Source: Bacillota bacterium (GTDB lineage Bacteria > Bacillota_I > Bacilli_A > RF39 > UBA660). Taken from it: DNA of 64,000 nt. Position 1 is the stretch's first letter, and every line of letters starts with the position of its first letter. Of this stretch, positions 27,557-37,957 are shown piece by piece. Below the pieces are notes generated by a model. That model saw nothing but the letters and a program-made list of their open reading frames with translations. It had not been told where the DNA came from and searched no databases. The DNA is taken from contig QAMK01000031.1 of the NCBI GenBank assembly GCA_003149915.1, positions 33,317-97,316 on the forward strand, given 5' to 3'. A program made the position numbers and the translations under genes.

Positions 27557-29515
27557 TTATTCTTCACTTTGCAATTCAAATAAGATATCTCGTAATTCCA
27601 TCGCCCGCTCGAAATCCAATTTCTTAGCAGCTTCTTTCATTTCTTCTTCGATACGATCGATCATCGTCATTTTTTCTTTCTTAGTCATCTTTTCTTTCTT
27701 AGGTTTCTTAGATGCACTTTCATCTTCATTGCTAATTAACTCACGAATATCTTTTTGAATCGTCTGTGGAATAATATGATGTTCTTTGTTATATGCCTCT
27801 TGAATACTACGACGACGTGCAGTTTCCTTCATGGCATTGGCCATCGAATCCGTAATCTTATCCGCATATAAAATACACATACCATTCGCATTTCTAGCAC
27901 AACGTCCCATCGTCTGAATCAAACTACGCTCACTACGTAAGAATCCTTCTTTATCGGCATCGATAATCGCAATCAAACTAACTTCCGGAATATCAATTCC
28001 CTCTCGCAACAAGTTAATTCCAACAACACAATCGTATTTTCCTAAACGTAAATCTCTAATGATTCGCATTCTCTCAAGCGTTTTAATTTCATTATGAAGA
28101 TATGCTACTTTAATATCGATATTCTTTAAATAATTCGTCAACTCTTCGGCCATATGAATCGTAAGAGTGGTAATTAAAGTACGTTCATTTTTTGCAATTC
28201 GATCACGAATTTCACCAACCAAATCGTCGATTTGGCCCTCACTAGGACGAACTTCGACAATCGGATCCAAAAGTCCAGTCGGACGAATAATCTGTTCGAC
28301 AAAGTGATGATTCGTCAAATTCATTTCGTAATCTCCCGGTGTTGCAGACACATAGATAACCTGATTTACTTTCTTCTCAAATTCTTCAAATTTCAAAGGT
28401 CTGTTATCCAATGCGGACGGAAGACGAAAACCGTAATCTACCAAGTTCTGTTTTCTAGCACGGTCCCCATTATACATTCCACGTACTTGAGGAATCGTAA
28501 CGTGAGACTCGTCGATCACCATCAAAAAGTCTTTCGGAAAGAAATCGATTAATGTTGTCGGAGTTTCTCCTGGAGCACGTCCTGCTAAATGTCTAGAGTA
28601 ATTTTCTACACCATGACAGAAACCAGTCTCTTGAAGCATTTCAATATCATAATTCGTACGTTGTTCTAATCGCTCTGCAGCAAGCAATTTATTTTGACTT
28701 TTTAACTCTTCCAAACGAGATGCCAACTCTTCTTTAATCGTGCCAATCGCATGCTTTAATTTATCTTCACTCGTAACGAAGTGACTAGCAGGAAAAATAG
28801 AAATCGTCTTTTTATTACTTAAAATAGCACCCGTCAAAGTATCAATCTCAGAAATCCGATCGATTTCATCACCAAAAAACTCAATTCGGTACCCTTTCGT
28901 ATTTTCGTATGTCGGAATTAGTTCCAAAGTATCCCCTTTAACCCGAAACGTACCACGTTTAAAATCCAAATCATTTCGTTCAAATAACATATCCACAAGT
29001 TTGTGCATAATATCGTTTCGTTCCACTTGGTCTCCAACAGAAAGAGTCAACATTTTATTCCGATATTCTTCTACTTCACCAATACCATAAATACAAGAAA
29101 CAGATGCTACTACGATAACATCACGTCTTGATAATAAAGCACTAGTAGCAGAGTGACGAAGTTCATCGATTTCATCATTAATAGAAGAATCTTTTTCAAT
29201 ATAAGTATCCGTTGAAGGAACATATGCTTCCGGTTGATAATAATCGTAGTACGAAACAAAGTATTCTACACGGTTATTAGGAAACAACTCTTTTAACTCT
29301 CCATAAAGTTGGCCAGCAAGTGTCTTATTATGTGCCAAAACTAGTGTCGGTTTATTGACTTCTTTGATTACATTGGCAATCGTAAACGTCTTACCAGTAC
29401 CAGTCGCTCCAAGTAAAACTTGATGTTTTTTACCATTTTCGATTCCATCTACCAACTCATGAATTGCCTCTGGCTGATCCCCATTCGGTTGAAATTTAGA
29501 AACCAATTCAAACAT
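27557..29515 (-). CDS. uvrB: Excinuclease ABC subunit B
   Basis: DNA-damage verification helicase of excision repair. The 652 residues start [18 protein letters not shown] and contain Walker [10 protein letters not shown], the [12 protein letters not shown] beta-hairpin that clamps DNA, DESH, ARNANG motif VI and the C-terminal UvrC-binding UVR domain ([22 protein letters not shown]). The start at 29515 has AAGAAGGA upstream; an earlier in-frame start near 29584 would cover the promoter. Confidence 0.98.
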   Translation of the reverse strand: MFELVSKFQPNGDQPEAIHELVDGIENGKKHQVLLGATGTGKTFTIANVIKEVNKPTLVLAHNKTLAGQLYGELKELFPNNRVEYFVSYYDYYQPEAYVPSTDTYIEKDSSINDEIDELRHSATSALLSRRDVIVVASVSCIYGIGEVEEYRNKMLTLSVGDQVERNDIMHKLVDMLFERNDLDFKRGTFRVKGDTLELIPTYENTKGYRIEFFGDEIDRISEIDTLTGAILSNKKTISIFPASHFVTSEDKLKHAIGTIKEELASRLEELKSQNKLLAAERLEQRTNYDIEMLQETGFCHGVENYSRHLAGRAPGETPTTLIDFFPKDFLMVIDESHVTIPQVRGMYNGDRARKQNLVDYGFRLPSALDNRPLKFEEFEKKVNQVIYVSATPGDYEMNLTNHHFVEQIIRPTGLLDPIVEVRPSEGQIDDLVGEIRDRIAKNERTLITTLTIHMAEELTNYLKNIDIKVAYLHNEIKTLERMRIIRDLRLGKYDCVVGINLLREGIDIPEVSLIAIIDADKEGFLRSERSLIQTMGRCARNANGMCILYADKITDSMANAMKETARRRSIQEAYNKEHHIIPQTIQKDIRELISNEDESASKKPKKEKMTKKEKMTMIDRIEEEMKEAAKKLDFERAMELRDILFELQSEE

Positions 29516-29555
29516 ATAAATTCCTTCTTTCCTCCATCGACATAAATGCAAACAT

Positions 29556-29584
29556 ATTCTATCATTTTTTATTTTTTGACACAA
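29556..29584 (-). promoter_or_regulatory. Promoter of uvrB
   Basis: Minus-strand -35 TTGTGT (29579-29584), 17-bp spacer, -10 TAGAAT (29556-29561). No convincing LexA box overlaps it. Confidence 0.6.
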
Positions 29585-29744
29585 TAGAACAAATCAAACA
29601 TATTTTATTAATTTAAAAAAGAAAACAAAAAGATATATGAAATAGGCTATTGCCAAACTATTTTAAGCGATAGAAAAACATATAAATATAAAAATGTACA
29701 AATTTTCAAAAAATCGTGATATTCGCCACTGCACATTTTTGTAA

Positions 29745-30728
<984 letters not shown>

Positions 30729-30732
30729 TTTC

Positions 30733-30764
30733 AATCATTGGCAGATTGCCAATGATTTTTTTTT
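30733..30764 (+). terminator. Terminator of the collagen-like gene
   Basis: ATCATTGGCA-GAT-TGCCAATGAT, a 10-bp perfect stem followed by nine T. Confidence 0.92.
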
Positions 30765-30813
30765 GAAATAATTCCGATTGTTCCTCAATTTTGTGTACGG
30801 ATAATAGAAAATA

Positions 30814-30822
30814 TGTTATAAT
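30814..30822 (+). promoter_or_regulatory. Extended -10 promoter of the TraG/VirD4-like gene
   Basis: TGTTATAAT (TGn plus perfect -10 at 30817-30822) about 30 bp before the ATG; the -35 region is weak. Confidence 0.6.
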
Positions 30823-30851
30823 AATAGAGAAAATATAAGGAGTATAAGAGT

Positions 30852-32090
30852 ATGAATGAAAAAGAAGTAATTGAAAAATTATATAAAAACAGACACAACC
30901 TTATCGTCGATGGTGACATTGGTTGTGGAAAAAGTACTTGCCTAATGTTTCCGTTTTTATCAAGAATAATCAAAGCAAAAGAAAATTTTTTGATAATAGA
31001 CAGTAAAAAAGAATATTACAACAAATATGCAAATGTTCTAAAAAAGTCAGGATATGAAATTTCCATTGTAAATTTAAAAAGTCCAAAACAAAGTAATTAT
31101 TGGAATCCACTTTGGACTGCATATCAATACTACCAAAATAGTAATCCAGATTTGTGCATAGAAGAATTAGAAAGCCTTTATCGCACATTGGTGGGTGCAG
31201 TAGAGGAAAAAGTAATGCCAATTCAAGAGTCAGTTCATCTATTAACTGGATTCACCTTAGTATTGTTTAAAGAAGGTGCTGAAAAAGAGATTCACCTAGG
31301 AAGTTTAGTACAAATGCTTAGTACTTGTAATCGAAATTGGCTTGTATTACAAGATTACTTAGACAAATTAGAAGACGATAGTATCATCAAAAAATACTTA
31401 AACCCAATCTGCAATACTCCAGGGCCTAGTAAAGATATGCAATTGAATCGTGCCTTACAACAAATGATGAACCTAGGAAGCAAATGGATGTTATCTAAGA
31501 TGTTAAGTAAAGAAGAAACCATCGATTCCAAAAAACCACGAGCAATTTTCTTAGTACCATCAGTAGTTAATAACGATTCCAACATTTTGATAAATGCATA
31601 TATCAACCAGTTATTCAATCAATTAAGCGTCAAACAATCAAAGTCATCTTACACAATGATATTGGATGACATCGAAAGTATTCCAAAAATAAAAGAATTA
31701 GAAAAATACTTAATTCATGGTGGATATTATAAACAAAGATGGATTATCGGAACAAGATCAATTGCTACTTTAGAAACCATTTATGGCGATATATTAAACC
31801 ATACTTGCGACTACATCAACGTCAGTAAAACAGATATCGATTATCGGATAGAAAATTTACAAGGAAAAATCGATCGCGAGTGGAAATTAGAAGATATCGA
31901 AGATGATAATCCAAATTATCCAACATTAGATACCAAAAATATTTCATTATTCACATGGGATAAATTATTAACCAAGAAAAAAGAAAAGTCAAAAGCAGAA
32001 CAAAAACCTGTTTTAAATCAAAAAGAAATTAGTCAATTGATTAAAAAAATTGACAACAACTTCGAATTACTAGAACCAGAAAGCAAATAA
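30852..32090 (+). CDS. Orphan TraG/VirD4-like P-loop ATPase
   Basis: A 412-residue protein resembling the motor domain of conjugative coupling proteins: P-loop GDIGCGKS (21-28), then FLIIDSKKEY and NYWNPL as in TraG-type proteins, and a Walker B-like TMILDDIESIPKI. The N-terminal membrane helices of true coupling proteins are missing, and no relaxase or secretion genes are nearby. The C-terminal 40 residues are Lys-rich. It has its own promoter and terminator. Function unknown; a remnant of an integrative element or a domesticated ATPase are both possible. Confidence 0.7.
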   Translation: MNEKEVIEKLYKNRHNLIVDGDIGCGKSTCLMFPFLSRIIKAKENFLIIDSKKEYYNKYANVLKKSGYEISIVNLKSPKQSNYWNPLWTAYQYYQNSNPDLCIEELESLYRTLVGAVEEKVMPIQESVHLLTGFTLVLFKEGAEKEIHLGSLVQMLSTCNRNWLVLQDYLDKLEDDSIIKKYLNPICNTPGPSKDMQLNRALQQMMNLGSKWMLSKMLSKEETIDSKKPRAIFLVPSVVNNDSNILINAYINQLFNQLSVKQSKSSYTMILDDIESIPKIKELEKYLIHGGYYKQRWIIGTRSIATLETIYGDILNHTCDYINVSKTDIDYRIENLQGKIDREWKLEDIEDDNPNYPTLDTKNISLFTWDKLLTKKKEKSKAEQKPVLNQKEISQLIKKIDNNFELLEPESK

Positions 32091-32124
32091 AAAGAATCGA
32101 TTCATTTCGGTTCTTTTTGTTTTT
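32091..32124 (+). terminator. Terminator of the TraG/VirD4-like gene
   Basis: AAAGAATCGA pairs with TCGGTTCTTT (one G-U) around TTCATT, followed by a T-rich run. Confidence 0.85.
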
Positions 32125-32136
32125 GATTATTAGACT

Positions 32137-32189
32137 TTGCAACCTTACAGCAGCCCATAAATTGGCGCCTTGCACCCTTACAGCAGCCC
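32137..32189. repeat. 20-bp direct repeat at the 3' end of the dehydrogenase gene
   Basis: TTGCAACCTTACAGCAGCCC (32137-32156) and TTGCACCCTTACAGCAGCCC (32170-32189) differ at one base. The second copy contains the dehydrogenase's last codons and stop. The segment is more GC-rich than its surroundings. Confidence 0.75.
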
Positions 32190-33209
32190 GTCTGGCTTAA
32201 ATATGATTTTTACAGCATCATCTTGACCGGATGTAAGACGTTCAAAAGAAGCTTGAGCCTCTTCTAAAGGTACCCTAGCGTCGATATATTTTTCTACATC
32301 TAAGTCTTTTTTGGCAATCAAATCGATTACAGTATCAAACTCCGCCTCTGTATATGCAATGGCCCCTTGCAAGCGAACCTCAGCCATGACAGATACGACC
32401 GTAGGAATTGTAATCGGTTCCATAGAAACACCAACTAAGACAATTTCGCCACCTGGTTTTGCTGTCATAATTGCTTCTGATACAGCGGGAGAACTACCAC
32501 AACATTCGATGACGACATCATATCCATCTTTTGTTTTAGCTATGGCATCTTGAATCGCAGTTTCTTTCTTAGCATCGATAAAATCATCTACAGCTCCAAA
32601 AGAAAGAGATTTAGAACCACGTTGTTCATTTGTTTCCATTAACGCAACATAACTAGCCCCATTTTTCTTAGCAAATTCAGCGGACATTAACCCAATAATT
32701 CCACCGCCGATTACTAAAACACTATCGCCAACTTTAATATTCGCTAAATTAACGGCGTGTAATGCGACTGCAGACGGTTCTACCATACATCCTTCGTCAA
32801 AAGAAACCTCATCTGGTAACTTTCTTACCATATCTGGACGACAACTCGTATATTCTGCATAACCACCTGGATTCGTCAAAGAAAGTCCCACTGCTTCGCT
32901 CCAAGTTTTTCTACAATACTGTGGATTTCCTGATTTGCAAGCCTCACATTCTCCGCATGGAGAAATTGGAAGACCTGTAACGCGATCTCCTATTTTTAAA
33001 TCAAATCGACTGCCGGGATCTACGACGATTCCAGCAAATTCATGTCCCATGACAAGACCAGCCGGAGAACCCATATCCCAATAATGAATATCAGAGCCAC
33101 AAATACCACAAGATTTTACCTTCAATACAACAGAACCATCTCTAGAAATCGGTTGGTCGATTGTCGCCATTTGAAGATTTTTTTGCCCTACTATTTTAAC
33201 ACACTTCAT
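32178..33209 (-). CDS. Zinc-dependent alcohol dehydrogenase (sorbitol/threonine DH-like MDR)
   Basis: A 343-residue medium-chain dehydrogenase. Catalytic zinc ligands are Cys37 (GICGSD) and His56-Glu57 (GHEFAG); four Cys in CGECEACKSGNPQYC bind structural zinc; the NAD fold shows VIGGGIIGL. It resembles polyol and threonine dehydrogenases, but the substrate cannot be chosen from sequence. No transporter or kinase is adjacent. Transcribed alone. Confidence 0.85.
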   Translation of the reverse strand: MKCVKIVGQKNLQMATIDQPISRDGSVVLKVKSCGICGSDIHYWDMGSPAGLVMGHEFAGIVVDPGSRFDLKIGDRVTGLPISPCGECEACKSGNPQYCRKTWSEAVGLSLTNPGGYAEYTSCRPDMVRKLPDEVSFDEGCMVEPSAVALHAVNLANIKVGDSVLVIGGGIIGLMSAEFAKKNGASYVALMETNEQRGSKSLSFGAVDDFIDAKKETAIQDAIAKTKDGYDVVIECCGSSPAVSEAIMTAKPGGEIVLVGVSMEPITIPTVVSVMAEVRLQGAIAYTEAEFDTVIDLIAKKDLDVEKYIDARVPLEEAQASFERLTSGQDDAVKIIFKPDGLL

Positions 33210-33301
33210 ATATACCTCCTAGTTTACCCTAATTATAACACACTTTAAAAAAAGTAAAGTGCTGATAGATCAAGATTTTAACAAGTTTACAAAAATAGAC
33301 C

Positions 33302-33325
33302 AAAAAAAAGCAACTAAGTTGCTTT
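33302..33325 (-). terminator. Terminator of the ftsEX-hydrolase operon
   Basis: AAAGCAAC-TTA-GTTGCTTT followed by five T on the minus strand. The stem reaches the last codons of the hydrolase gene. Confidence 0.85.
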
Positions 33326-34520
33326 ATTTTGTATACCAAGTTGTGTAAGTAGTACTTGGGAATGCTATAACACTTTCCGCTCCTCTAAATCCATTTCCAT
33401 ACTGTCGCTCAACGAAACTGACATAACGACTCCAATTACTACACTCACTATCGACGTAAAGTCGGCACGGCCATACTTCCAAATGTAAGTGAACACCGAA
33501 GGCATATCCTGTATCTCCCATATATCCCAAAATCGTATTTGGTGTGACTTCTTGGCCTTCATAAATGTTTCCGTAACGACTCATATGTGCATAAATTGCT
33601 GTGTAATATTCTCCACCGTATTTGTATTGTACTGCTACACAAAGTGCACCATATGCATCTTTATAAATGTCTGTAATGACTCCGTATCCAATCGAATATA
33701 GCGGTGTATTTCTTCCCGTTGAACTTCCTAAGTCAATTCCACGATGAAGAGATCCCCAACGATATCCGATGAAACTAGTTACATAACCAGTCCTCATTGG
33801 TCTTGAAAACATAGCATTTCCTGTACTAGCTGCACAGTCAACGCCAATGACATCACTTCGGTTGCTACAACCTTGTGAACGATAATATTCAACCAAAGAC
33901 TTTTTGGCCTCTACCTGCTCTTCTAAACCTGGTCCAAGAGAATCCAATTTCTGAATAGAAGAATTCAAACTACTAATTTCATTGTTCAATTCGACCATTT
34001 TTTGCTCATATTCTTCTTGGCGATTTGCAAGTTCCACTTTTCTATCTTCATTTTCTTGAATCATCGTTTCTAATTCTGCAACCATATTATCATTGTACTC
34101 TGCAATCTGCTCTACAACAGATAAACGATAAATCAAATCGGTAACGGTCTCGGCTCCAAATGCATACTCTAAATAGACGTTTTCACCTTGACTCAATTGT
34201 AAATACTCAATTAAACTTTTTGTCTGTTCTTTTTTTGCTTCAATTTCCGCATTGGCATCGACAATTTCTTGTTGTAGCTCTTCTGCCTCTTTTCCCATAG
34301 CCGAAATCTCATTTCGCAAAGATTGAATCGTAGCATTGTTTTCATCAATCTGATTTTCATTGTTTTGAATCGCATTATTATTTGCTTCTAACTCTGCTTC
34401 AGCTTGTGCTAAATCGTCGAGCATTTCACCAAATGTTTGCCCATCGGCATAGGCAACAACTGGTGTAAAAATAATAAATACAGAAAGTGCTAAAAACAAA
34501 TATTGACAAAATTTTTGCAT
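33324..34520 (-). CDS. Murein hydrolase / FtsEX effector (PcsB/EnvC-like, M23)
   Basis: A 398-residue secreted protein: signal peptide (FLALSVFIIFTPVVAYADG), a long coiled coil (about 30-230) and a C-terminal LytM/M23 domain with HRGID and HLHLEVW zinc motifs. Its ATG overlaps the ftsX stop (TAATG), so it is the third gene of ftsE-ftsX. By analogy with PcsB, CwlO and EnvC, FtsEX should activate it through the coiled coil during division. Two Cys near SQGCSNRSDVIGVDC may form a disulphide. Confidence 0.88.
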   Translation of the reverse strand: MQKFCQYLFLALSVFIIFTPVVAYADGQTFGEMLDDLAQAEAELEANNNAIQNNENQIDENNATIQSLRNEISAMGKEAEELQQEIVDANAEIEAKKEQTKSLIEYLQLSQGENVYLEYAFGAETVTDLIYRLSVVEQIAEYNDNMVAELETMIQENEDRKVELANRQEEYEQKMVELNNEISSLNSSIQKLDSLGPGLEEQVEAKKSLVEYYRSQGCSNRSDVIGVDCAASTGNAMFSRPMRTGYVTSFIGYRWGSLHRGIDLGSSTGRNTPLYSIGYGVITDIYKDAYGALCVAVQYKYGGEYYTAIYAHMSRYGNIYEGQEVTPNTILGYMGDTGYAFGVHLHLEVWPCRLYVDSECSNWSRYVSFVERQYGNGFRGAESVIAFPSTTYTTWYTK

Positions 34521-35425
34521 TATATTTTCAAATACTTTCTGACTGCTTGGTAACTGCCGATCATACCAACAATCATACCGATAACCAAAACGGCTAAAGA
34601 AACCCAATAGATAAATGGTTCCGGTGAAACCAATTTAATAATCGGTGAGAACAATTGTCCATCACAGTGATTATAGAATGCTAGATATCCATACGTTGTT
34701 AATAAAATTGGAATAATAGAACCAAGTGCTCCAAAAATCATCCCTTCTACAACAAATGGCGTCTTAATTGTAAAATTGCTTGCTCCAACAACACGCATAA
34801 TTGAAATCTCACGTTTTCTAGAGTAAATGGTAAGTTTAATTGTATTGACAATTAAGAATACCGTCACAACAATCAGTGCAATGACGACCCAAACAGATAC
34901 CATTTGAACCGTTTCAAATGCCGAAATCAATCGTTCAATCATGCCTTCTCCGTAATTAACGGACGATACATGCTCAATCTGCTTGACTTCCTCGGCTGTA
35001 TCATGAATTAAGTTAATGTCATCTACTTGTACTAAGAAAGTATCCTTTAATGGATTTTCTTCCTCACTCCAAGAACCCATAATGTCATTTAACGTATCAT
35101 CAGTAGCAGCCATTTCAGTCTTAATCTGACCTTTTGACTGAAACTCAATACTATCTTCATTAATATTATCAATCGTTAACAATTGCTCACGAATGACACT
35201 TTCCTGCTCTTGAGTTGTGTCTGAATCTAAGAAGATTACCATCGTAACATCCTTTTTAATTAAATCCGCAAAATTATTTACATTGATACTTGCAATCAAT
35301 GAAATAGTAACAATTACCAATGTAATAGTGATGCAGGAAATAGATGCCAACGACAGTGAAAAATTTCGGAAGACACTTTTAAAAGCATCTCGAATCGTCA
35401 TTCCAAAAATTCTAAACAGCTTCAT
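34520..35425 (-). CDS. ftsX: Cell-division ABC transporter permease FtsX
   Basis: A 301-residue membrane protein with four helices and a large external loop after the first (about residues 48-165), then the FtsX/MacB-type core (ISIMRVVGASNFTIKTPFVVEG). It starts inside the end of ftsE (14-bp overlap). It passes the ATP-driven signal from FtsE to the external hydrolase. Confidence 0.93.
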   Translation of the reverse strand: MKLFRIFGMTIRDAFKSVFRNFSLSLASISCITITLVIVTISLIASINVNNFADLIKKDVTMVIFLDSDTTQEQESVIREQLLTIDNINEDSIEFQSKGQIKTEMAATDDTLNDIMGSWSEEENPLKDTFLVQVDDINLIHDTAEEVKQIEHVSSVNYGEGMIERLISAFETVQMVSVWVVIALIVVTVFLIVNTIKLTIYSRKREISIMRVVGASNFTIKTPFVVEGMIFGALGSIIPILLTTYGYLAFYNHCDGQLFSPIIKLVSPEPFIYWVSLAVLVIGMIVGMIGSYQAVRKYLKI

Positions 35426-36110
35426 CTAAATATTTTCCTTTCTCTTGATCTCCAACTAAGCGACCTTCTTTCAAGGCAATTACATGCTTTTTCATTTCAT
35501 TAACAATTTCCTTATTATGAGTAGAAACGATAATTGTCGTACCCAAAGTCTTGTTAATTTCTTCTAAAAGTTTCATGATTTCAATGCTTCTCTCTGGATC
35601 CAAATTACCAGTCGGTTCATCGCATAACATCAACTTAGGATTATTGACAATTGCTCTTGCAATCGCAACACGCTGTTGTTCTCCTCCAGAGAGTTGATCA
35701 GGATAATTTCGAATTTTATTTTTAAGTCCGACCAATTCTAAGGCACGTAACGTCTTCTTCTGAATTTCTTGCTTAGGGAGTCCTAAAATTTCTAAAGCAA
35801 ACGCAACATTTTCATAAACTGTAAGTTTTGGCAACAAACGATAATCTTGAAATACGATACCTAATTTTCGCCGTAATTGGTATACCTTACCATTTCTTAA
35901 TTTGGCAACGTCCAATCCACCAACCATGATTTTTCCTTTTGTCGGTCTCTCTTCTCGGTATAACATTTTAATTAAAGTGCTTTTCCCAGAACCGGAACTA
36001 CCAATAACAAAAACGAAATCACCTTTTTGAATCGTTAAGTTTAAATCATAAATAGCAGTAACGCCATTTTTATACTGTTTTGTAACATCTTTAAATTTTA
36101 TAAAATCCAA
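35412..36110 (-). CDS. ftsE: Cell-division ABC ATPase FtsE (TTG start)
   Basis: A 232-residue ABC ATPase with Walker [10 protein letters not shown], signature LSGGEQQR and Walker [13 protein letters not shown]. The start at 36110 is TTG, preceded by AGGTGATTTCAT; no ATG fits. An extended -10 (TGTTATAAT) lies about 30 bp upstream. First gene of ftsE-ftsX-hydrolase. Confidence 0.94.
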   Translation of the reverse strand: MDFIKFKDVTKQYKNGVTAIYDLNLTIQKGDFVFVIGSSGSGKSTLIKMLYREERPTKGKIMVGGLDVAKLRNGKVYQLRRKLGIVFQDYRLLPKLTVYENVAFALEILGLPKQEIQKKTLRALELVGLKNKIRNYPDQLSGGEQQRVAIARAIVNNPKLMLCDEPTGNLDPERSIEIMKLLEEINKTLGTTIIVSTHNKEIVNEMKKHVIALKEGRLVGDQEKGKYLDEAV

Positions 36111-36151
36111 ATGAAATCACCTATCCTATTTCACATCTTAAATTATAACAC

Positions 36152-36177
36152 AAAAAAACTAATATTACTATTAGTTT
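36152..36177 (-). terminator. Terminator of the prfB-yitT-yitT operon
   Basis: AAACTAATA-GTAA-TATTAGTTT followed by T on the minus strand. Its T-tract runs into the ftsE promoter. Confidence 0.85.
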
Positions 36178-36203
36178 TCAAGGTATCCCATGAATTACCA
36201 AAA

Positions 36204-37067
36204 TTACTCTCCACCACTGGCCTGATAAGAGTCCGATGCAATAAAGAAAGCAGAAGCATCAATTTCCTTAACACCTTCAGTCAATTTAAAATAATCACGA
36301 TTCGGAACAACAGTCATTAAAACATGTCTACGTTTGGATTCAAAACCACCTTTTACAGGAAAAACTGTAACACCGTGTTTCAATTCTTTCATGATATATT
36401 GTTTCACTCGTTCCTCTTCCGATGTAATGACATAGAACGTTTTATTATGAGAAATTCCTAAAATAACTCGATCCATCAATACGCTTTTAATATAAATAAC
36501 GATAACGGCATACATAACCATCGTCCAACCGAATATTGCTCCTCCAACTAATACGATAATACCATTGATATAAAGAGAACTCGTACTGACAGAAATATGA
36601 AAATACTGATACAAAATCTGACTGACAATAGAAAATCCACCATCATTAAAACCTATCTTATATGTTATACCAGTAATAATTCCACTTGCAACTCCAACGA
36701 AAATGGCAATTAAAAGCAAATCAGATGTATCAATTGGAATCTGTGTAACAATTGGTTCCGTTAAATCAACAAAAACCGGATATAAAATCGTTGCAACAAC
36801 GCTTCCCGTCGTCTTCGTAAATCCCAAAAACACAAAACTAAAAAGCAAAAGTACTATAGACAAAGCCAAAATTGTCATTGCTGGGTCAAAATGAAAAATC
36901 TCATCTAAAATGATTGCTACACCAGATGTACCTCCAGAAACCAAATTGGTAGGTAACTGTACCAAATTGAATAACAAAGCGGAACAAAACATACAAAATG
37001 CCAAAATAATATAACGCAATACCAGGTTTTTGCGATCAATCTTTTTTGTAATACTAATACTATCCAT
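36204..37067 (-). CDS. YitT-family membrane protein (second copy)
   Basis: A 287-residue protein with five or six membrane helices (DUF161 type) and a cytoplasmic C-terminal DUF2179 domain. It starts two bases after the first copy's stop, with GGAGGAG inside the end of that gene. It is clearly a paralogue of the gene at 37069. Function unknown in the family. Confidence 0.85.
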   Translation of the reverse strand: MDSISITKKIDRKNLVLRYIILAFCMFCSALLFNLVQLPTNLVSGGTSGVAIILDEIFHFDPAMTILALSIVLLLFSFVFLGFTKTTGSVVATILYPVFVDLTEPIVTQIPIDTSDLLLIAIFVGVASGIITGITYKIGFNDGGFSIVSQILYQYFHISVSTSSLYINGIIVLVGGAIFGWTMVMYAVIVIYIKSVLMDRVILGISHNKTFYVITSEEERVKQYIMKELKHGVTVFPVKGGFESKRRHVLMTVVPNRDYFKLTEGVKEIDASAFFIASDSYQASGGE

Positions 37068-37068
37068 A

Positions 37069-37956
37069 CTACTCTCCTCCGAATACTTCATAAGCATCCG
37101 TTACAACAAAGAAAGCATCGTGATCTATCATATGAATTCCTTCCTTCAAGCGGAAATATTCAGAAGTTGGAACAACACACATCAATACTTTTTGACGTTC
37201 TTTTGTAAAACCACCTCGTGCATCAAAAATAGTCACACCATGATTCAAAGTCGTCATAATGTACTCTTTAATCTCCTCGTCTTTTTCAGCAATGATATAA
37301 AATGCCTTCGAATTCGAAATGCCAAGCAATACTTTATCACTAATTAAACTGATAATATATAGGACAATCATCGCATAAAGAAGTTTCGTAATGCCAAATG
37401 AGAAAACACCAGCAACAACGATTAAACCATCACTACAAAGCATTGCAGTTCCCATACTGACATGTCCATATTTCGATATGATTTGATTAATAATATCTGT
37501 TCCGCCAGTTGTAAAACCTGCTTTAAAAATTAATCCAGCCCCAAGACCGTATAAAACACCGCCAAATAATGCCATTAATAATACTTGAGAAGTATCAATT
37601 GTAAAATAATTTGGTAACATAGCCGTTAGTTCAATAAAAATAGGAAGTAAAATAGAGCCTAAAACAGAACCTGCTGTCACTTTTTTACCAAGAGCAAAAT
37701 AACTGATAATCAACAGTACAATATCGCATACAAGAATGACAATAGAAGGAGACCATTGAAATGCCGCAGATGTAATAATAGAAATACCAGTTACCCCACC
37801 ACAAACAATGTTATTAGGAAGTAAAAACATATTAAATGCTACAGCAATTAATAGAACCCCCACTAGAAGTTGAAAATATCGTCTCACACGAAACTTTTTA
37901 TTAATATTTTTTAAAATATTTTCATCGACTTTTACTCGTTTTTTAAATGGCCACAT
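37069..37956 (-). CDS. YitT-family membrane protein (first copy)
   Basis: A 295-residue YitT protein: basic N-terminus, DUF161 membrane domain with the glycine-rich segment CGGVTGISI, and a C-terminal DUF2179 domain (HGVTIFDARGGFTKERQKVLMCVV). The two tandem copies share this domain layout throughout. AAGGAGG precedes the start, at the very end of prfB. Stop codon is TAG, which shows that TAG terminates translation here. Confidence 0.87.
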   Translation of the reverse strand: MWPFKKRVKVDENILKNINKKFRVRRYFQLLVGVLLIAVAFNMFLLPNNIVCGGVTGISIITSAAFQWSPSIVILVCDIVLLIISYFALGKKVTAGSVLGSILLPIFIELTAMLPNYFTIDTSQVLLMALFGGVLYGLGAGLIFKAGFTTGGTDIINQIISKYGHVSMGTAMLCSDGLIVVAGVFSFGITKLLYAMIVLYIISLISDKVLLGISNSKAFYIIAEKDEEIKEYIMTTLNHGVTIFDARGGFTKERQKVLMCVVPTSEYFRLKEGIHMIDHDAFFVVTDAYEVFGGE

Positions 37957-37957
37957 A

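Noticed and set aside
34520..34607. Longer N-terminus for the FtsEX effector hydrolase
   Set aside because: It would run back into ftsX and hide the signal peptide, which begins at the TAATG overlap start.
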